A DNA stretch of 10,759 nt, taken from the NCBI GenBank assembly GCA_946537565.1, contig CAMNFW010000056.1:1-10759 (forward strand), in the 5' to 3' direction. Below, piece by piece: positions 7,495 to 10,759 of the stretch. The stretch is from an uncultured Ruminococcus sp. Its GTDB lineage: Bacteria > Bacillota > Clostridia > Oscillospirales > Ruminococcaceae. The position numbers were made by a program, and so were the translations under genes. Numbering within the stretch: the stretch's first letter is position 1; every line of letters begins with the position of its first letter. The notes beneath the pieces were generated by a model. The model searched no databases and was not told the DNA's origin. It saw nothing but the letters and a program-made list of their open reading frames with translations.

Positions 7495-8130
7495 TTAGTT
7501 GTCTGAATTATGTCTGATTCTTGTGATCTCCTCGTCTTTTTTCCAGAGAAAGCTGATATGAGCTTCTGTGCCGTTCTGTATTCTGCGGAGATTCTGGATA
7601 TGTTTAAAAAGGATAACAATAGTTACAGCGGAAAGGATCAGAGTGCCGGCAGAATCACCTGATATAAGCGCATAGACCAGAGTGAATAGAACCGAGCCGG
7701 TAATTGGAACAACACAAACATAGTCGATAGTGAAAGCAAGTACAGCTTCAATGCACAGCAGGAGAATGAAAACTATCGGACTATAAGCAACGATTGTACC
7801 AGCGAGACAGGCGAGACCTTTTCCACCGTGAAATTTCATAAGCACCGGATAAATGTGACCGATGATACAGGCAGCGCCGGAGAGGATCTTGGCGAAATTG
7901 ATCTGAGGAAAAAGGTAGTAGGCAATGAGAGCAGCGGCAGCAGCTTTAAGGATATCGAAGACAGCAGTAAATAATCCGGCTTTTTTTCCGATCGTAATAG
8001 CGACGTTTGAAGCACCGGCGTTTCCCGAACCCTTGTCACGGATATCGAAGCCTTTGATTCTGGAAATAATGTAAGCGGGGTTAATACCGCCGATAAAATA
8101 GCCGAGAAGTGTACATAAAATATACTCCAT
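7495..8130 (-). CDS. plsY: Acyl-phosphate:glycerol-3-phosphate acyltransferase PlsY
   Basis: PlsY transfers an acyl group from acyl-phosphate to glycerol-3-phosphate, the first acylation in phospholipid synthesis, at the membrane. The protein has 211 residues, the usual size, with about five hydrophobic segments. The three family motifs are all present: GSGNAGASN (34-42), GHIYPVLMKFHGGKG (91-105) and KHIQNLRRIQNGTE (176-189). The start MEYILC at 8130 is chosen over an in-frame ATG at 8154. GGGAGG lies at 8138-8143 just upstream of 8130, and the promoter's expected transcription start is at about 8153, which would exclude the upstream ATG. The basic C-terminal tail after motif 3 is slightly long. 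Divergent from the ABC operon. Confidence 0.93.
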   Translation of the reverse strand: MEYILCTLLGYFIGGINPAYIISRIKGFDIRDKGSGNAGASNVAITIGKKAGLFTAVFDILKAAAAALIAYYLFPQINFAKILSGAACIIGHIYPVLMKFHGGKGLACLAGTIVAYSPIVFILLLCIEAVLAFTIDYVCVVPITGSVLFTLVYALISGDSAGTLILSAVTIVILFKHIQNLRRIQNGTEAHISFLWKKDEEITRIRHNSDN

Positions 8131-8159
8131 AAATATCCCTCCCATCATTTTCATAAAGT

Positions 8160-8188
8160 ATTATATCATACTGTCAAACTCTTGTCAA
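8160..8188 (-). promoter_or_regulatory. Sigma-A promoter of plsY
   Basis: On the minus strand, TTGACA (8188-8183), a 17-base spacer and TATAAT (8165-8160) give a consensus match in both boxes, with an extended -10 (TGA before TATAAT). A second TTGACA-like box lies inside the spacer but is too close to the -10 to act with it. Transcription should begin near 8153. Confidence 0.88.
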
Positions 8189-8466
8189 TATTTTTTGATT
8201 TAGTTTTAAAGCACAAACTTTATTCAGACACGCCTGCTTGTATAAATAACAGCTGTCCTTACCTGTATATGCGGCGGAAAAACATTGCAGCTTCAAAACA
8301 CCACGGTATATTTCATACTGCTGATATATACTATATTAATATTTTCAGCTGTCCATCTAAAAAACGATCTGATCGGATGCTTTGTATGAATTGAACTGTT
8401 TTATTATTACTTATGCTAATTATGTGTATTCATCTGACAAAGTTGAAATATAATTACTGTATACTA
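8189..8466. other. AT-rich intergenic stretch between divergent promoters, no gene seen
   Basis: No convincing coding region: the only open frame of note (8182-8394, 70 codons) lacks a ribosome-binding site and overlaps the plsY promoter. Small structures seen: an odd palindrome CGATC-T-GATCG at 8365-8375, a 9-base direct repeat CAGCTGTCC at 8250-8258 and 8346-8354, and TATGCTAAT at 8412-8420, which recurs at the -10 of the ABC promoter (8485-8493). No tRNA or riboswitch could be recognised by eye. Confidence 0.55.
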
Positions 8467-8495
8467 TTGACAAAATGGTTTGCGTATGCTAATAT
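8467..8495 (+). promoter_or_regulatory. Sigma-A promoter of the ABC transporter operon
   Basis: TTGACA (8467-8472), a 17-base spacer and TAATAT (8490-8495), with an extended -10 (TGC before TAATAT). Transcription would start near 8502, leaving a leader of about 44 bases before the ATPase start. A further TATAAT at 8521-8526 has no usable -35. Confidence 0.75.
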
Positions 8496-8496
8496 A

Positions 8497-8518
8497 TGAA
8501 CAGACATTCATATGTTCA
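8497..8518. promoter_or_regulatory. Inverted repeat at the ABC promoter start site, candidate operator
   Basis: TGAACA (8497-8502) and TGTTCA (8513-8518) are perfect inverted arms separated by 10 bases, placed over the expected transcription start. A nested pair ATGAA (8496-8500) / TTCAT (8507-8511) is also present. The place fits a repressor site; no regulator gene lies in the window. Confidence 0.45.
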
Positions 8519-8545
8519 AATATAATATTTATCAGGAGGTTTATT

Positions 8546-9244
8546 ATGTACCTACAGCTTGAAGATATAAAAAAATCCTTTGGTGAAGGTGAAAACAAGA
8601 ACCAGGTTCTCAAAGGAGTATCCTGCGGTGTAGAGAAGGGAAATATCTGTGTTCTTCTTGGCCCGTCAGGTTCAGGAAAATCAACGCTTCTGAATATTAT
8701 CGGAGGCATTGAGACTGCCGACAGCGGTTCGGTAATCATTAACGGTGAAAGGGTCGAATCCATGAACGAGAAGCAGCTTTCACTCTATCGCCGCAGGCAT
8801 ATAGGCTATGTTTTTCAGTCTTATAATCTTATCCCTAATCTTACCGTCAAGGAGAATATTGAAGTCGGAGCATATCTCAGCGATTCACCTCTGGAGCTTG
8901 ATGAATTGATAAAGACTCTGGGGCTGTGGGAGCATAGGGATAAGATACCTTCACAGCTCTCAGGCGGTCAGCAGCAGCGTACAGCTATTGGAAGAGCGCT
9001 GATAAAAAATCCGGATATACTTCTTTGTGACGAGCCTACAGGTGCGCTGGACTACACCACATCAAAGGAAATTCTTAAGCTCATCGAAGAGGTGAACCAG
9101 AAATTCGGCAATACAATAATAATCGTAACTCACAACGATGCTATCAAGCTTATGGCTGATCAGATCATCAAATTCCGTGACGGCAACATAAGGCATAACG
9201 ATATGAATACCAACAAGGTACCGGCAGCAGAGCTTGACTGGTAA
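8546..9244 (+). CDS. ABC transporter ATP-binding protein (MacB/LolD type)
   Basis: ATPase of an ABC transporter, 232 residues, standard for the MacB/LolD/FtsE-like group. Walker A GPSGSGKST is at 39-47, the Q-loop at Q91, the signature LSGGQ at 138-142, Walker B ILLCDEPTGALD at 158-169 (E163 catalytic) and the switch His at 196 (THND). 'GALD' and the 'SYNLIPNLTV' segment are typical of this group, which pairs with FtsX-like permeases. The start at 8546 has AGGAGGT at 8534-8540. The same frame is open up to a TTG at 8480, but that lies between the -35 and -10 boxes and cannot be in the transcript. The permease follows 12 bases after the stop. Substrate unknown; such pairs often export peptides or lipids or defend against antimicrobial peptides. 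Confidence 0.95.
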   Translation: MYLQLEDIKKSFGEGENKNQVLKGVSCGVEKGNICVLLGPSGSGKSTLLNIIGGIETADSGSVIINGERVESMNEKQLSLYRRRHIGYVFQSYNLIPNLTVKENIEVGAYLSDSPLELDELIKTLGLWEHRDKIPSQLSGGQQQRTAIGRALIKNPDILLCDEPTGALDYTTSKEILKLIEEVNQKFGNTIIIVTHNDAIKLMADQIIKFRDGNIRHNDMNTNKVPAAELDW

Positions 9245-9256
9245 GGAGGCGAAAGC

Positions 9257-10759
9257 ATGAAAAATCCACTTCTGAAAAGGCTTCCCCGAGAGCTGAAAAC
9301 TGAAATTGGCAAATACATAGCATTGTTTTTGTTTCTTGCCCTGACCATAGGACTTGTATCGGGATTTCTTGTGGCAGGGGGAAGCATGATAAAGGCATAC
9401 GATGACAGCTTTGAAAAATTCAATATCGAGCATGGACATTTCACCACGGCATTTGAGCTGGAAAGTAAGCTGATATCAGACACAGAAGAAGAAAATGACA
9501 TTGACATTTATCCCCTTTTCAACCGCAACACTGAGAATCAGCATGGTCATTCCATGAGGATATTCCGTCCAAGAGAAGATATCAACAAGATCGACATGAT
9601 GAAGGGAGAGTTTCCGGAAACTGAACGGGAGATAGTGATAGACAGGCTTTATGCTGAAAACAACGGCATCTCTATAGGTGACACTCTCACCTTTGACGAA
9701 ATGGATTTTACAATAACAGGATTTGCTGCACTTTCAGATTACAGCGCTCTTTACAAAAACAATACTGACATGATGTTCAATGCTAATAAATTCACTGTAG
9801 CGATCGTAACAGACAAAGCCTTTGATGAAATAGCTGAGGATAAGAGAATTGAATACACCTATGCCTGGAGAAACCATGACGACAGCCTTGATGATGAAGG
9901 AATGAAGAACAAAGGCGATGACATAATGGAGTATCTTGCGGACAAGACGATGCTTACAGATTTTGTGTCAAGGCCGGACAATCAGGCTATATGTTTCACG
10001 GGTAATGACCTGGGAAATGACCATGCAATGATGGAATGGTTTTTGTATATAATCATAGCAGTTATGGCGTTTATATTTGCTGTAACAACAAGAAGCACAA
10101 TCGAGCAGGAGGCATCAGTAATAGGAACTCTCAGAGCTTCCGGATACACAAGGGGAGAGCTGCTGTGGCATTACATAGCATTACCGCTGGCAGTTACTTT
10201 TGCAGCAGCGATAGCCGGCAATATACTTGGATATACAGCCTTGAAGTATGTAGTAGCTGATGTTTACTATCACAGCTATTCTCTTCCAACATATACAACA
10301 GTATTCAGTTCAGAGGCGTTTATCAAGACCACACTTATACCGTGCATCATAATAGTAGTAATAAATCTGATAGTAATTGGTGCATCTCTTAAGCTTTCAC
10401 CGCTGCAGTTTCTGCGGCATGATCTTACAAAGAAGAGAAACCGCAATGCAGTGAAGCTGCCGTCATGGAAGTTTATGACCAGATTCAGAGTAAGGGTAAT
10501 ACTTCAGAATATTCCGACATATATCACAATGTTCGTTGGAATACTCCTTGCCACAGTACTGCTGATATTCGGACTTGCGATGAGACCGCTTCTGGACAAT
10601 TATAGGGAAGAGGTTCAGAATTCAGAGATATCGAAGTATCAGTACATTCTGAAAGCGCCTGTCGAGACATCATATGAGGACGCAGAGAAGTACAGTGCAG
10701 CTTCTCTTGAAAATGAAGAAGATGAAGAAATAACAATCTACGGAATCGCAAAGGATTCA
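9257..10759 (+). CDS. ABC transporter permease, FtsX-like, 3'-partial
   Basis: Partner permease of the preceding ATPase; the frame is open for 501 codons to the right edge. One N-terminal membrane segment (about 19-41), then a large extracytoplasmic region (about 45-258) rich in Asp, Glu and Lys, then the FtsX-type core: segments at about 261-282, 302-325 and 352-376, with the typical cytoplasmic stretch STIEQEASVIGTLRASGYTRGEL (about 285-307). A second unit begins with a segment at about 419-441, followed by a second acidic outer region up to the edge. This is the doubled layout of long Clostridia-type permeases, so several hundred residues are probably missing. RBS AAGGAGG at 9243-9249 overlaps the ATPase stop. 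Substrate unknown. Confidence 0.92.
   Translation, partial: MKNPLLKRLPRELKTEIGKYIALFLFLALTIGLVSGFLVAGGSMIKAYDDSFEKFNIEHGHFTTAFELESKLISDTEEENDIDIYPLFNRNTENQHGHSMRIFRPREDINKIDMMKGEFPETEREIVIDRLYAENNGISIGDTLTFDEMDFTITGFAALSDYSALYKNNTDMMFNANKFTVAIVTDKAFDEIAEDKRIEYTYAWRNHDDSLDDEGMKNKGDDIMEYLADKTMLTDFVSRPDNQAICFTGNDLGNDHAMMEWFLYIIIAVMAFIFAVTTRSTIEQEASVIGTLRASGYTRGELLWHYIALPLAVTFAAAIAGNILGYTALKYVVADVYYHSYSLPTYTTVFSSEAFIKTTLIPCIIIVVINLIVIGASLKLSPLQFLRHDLTKKRNRNAVKLPSWKFMTRFRVRVILQNIPTYITMFVGILLATVLLIFGLAMRPLLDNYREEVQNSEISKYQYILKAPVETSYEDAEKYSAASLENEEDEEITIYGIAKDS

Noticed and set aside
8131..8154. Upstream ATG for PlsY adding eight residues
   Set aside because: It lies at the expected transcription start, leaving no leader; the ATG at 8130 has GGGAGG at proper spacing and gives the usual PlsY N-terminus.
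8365..8375. Palindrome CGATC-T-GATCG
   Set aside because: It is short and not placed at either promoter, so it was kept only as a note in the intergenic entry.
8182..8394. 70-codon open frame in the intergenic gap (+ strand)
   Set aside because: It has no ribosome-binding site, overlaps the consensus plsY promoter and has a composition with no recognisable domain.
8480..8545. Upstream extension of the ABC ATPase from a TTG
   Set aside because: The TTG lies between the -35 and -10 boxes, upstream of the transcript start; 8546 has a strong AGGAGGT and begins with the normal MYLQLEDIKK.
10036..10260. 74-codon + strand frame inside the ABC permease
   Set aside because: It is a shadow of the permease frame, which is open throughout and matches the FtsX-like pattern.

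Overview
The window looks like chromosomal DNA from a low-to-moderate GC Clostridia member, most likely Oscillospiraceae / Ruminococcus-like. The reasons are strong AGGAGG ribosome-binding sites, a Clostridia-type RNase M5 with the DUF4093-like C-terminal part, a DHHW-type protein paired with an MBOAT protein, and tight co-directional gene packing. Genus and species are inference from protein style, not from a search.

Region 1 (1-5881, + strand) reads as one long operon. It holds the 3' end of an unidentified gene (probably a ComEC tail, judged from its place before holA), holA (DNA polymerase III delta), rnmV (5S rRNA maturation nuclease M5), an MBOAT membrane acyltransferase homologue, a DHHW/AlgX-like extracytoplasmic protein, a short-chain dehydrogenase and a small polytopic membrane protein. 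Junctions range from an 11-base overlap to a 25-base gap, and almost every gene has its own good Shine-Dalgarno. A likely intrinsic terminator lies just past the last gene, inside the 3' end of the convergent MATE gene.

Region 2 (5895-8188, - strand) holds a MATE-family exporter and, upstream of it, plsY (acyl-phosphate:glycerol-3-phosphate acyltransferase). plsY has a near-perfect sigma-A promoter and two tandem intrinsic terminators, so it is probably its own transcription unit.

Region 3 (8189-10759, + strand) holds an AT-rich intergenic stretch with a strong promoter overlapped by an inverted repeat (candidate operator), then a MacB/LolD-type ABC ATPase and its FtsX-like permease. The permease runs off the right edge.

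The most notable observation is that the MBOAT-DHHW pair has the architecture of a polysaccharide O-acetylation module, but the residues expected to do the chemistry are replaced in both partners. The second conserved MBOAT His is Tyr313. The DHHW motif reads DNKW. The Ser of the downstream DS motif aligns with Asp316. Both frames are intact, full length and well translated. This suggests a matched pseudoenzyme pair or a repurposed system rather than ordinary gene decay.
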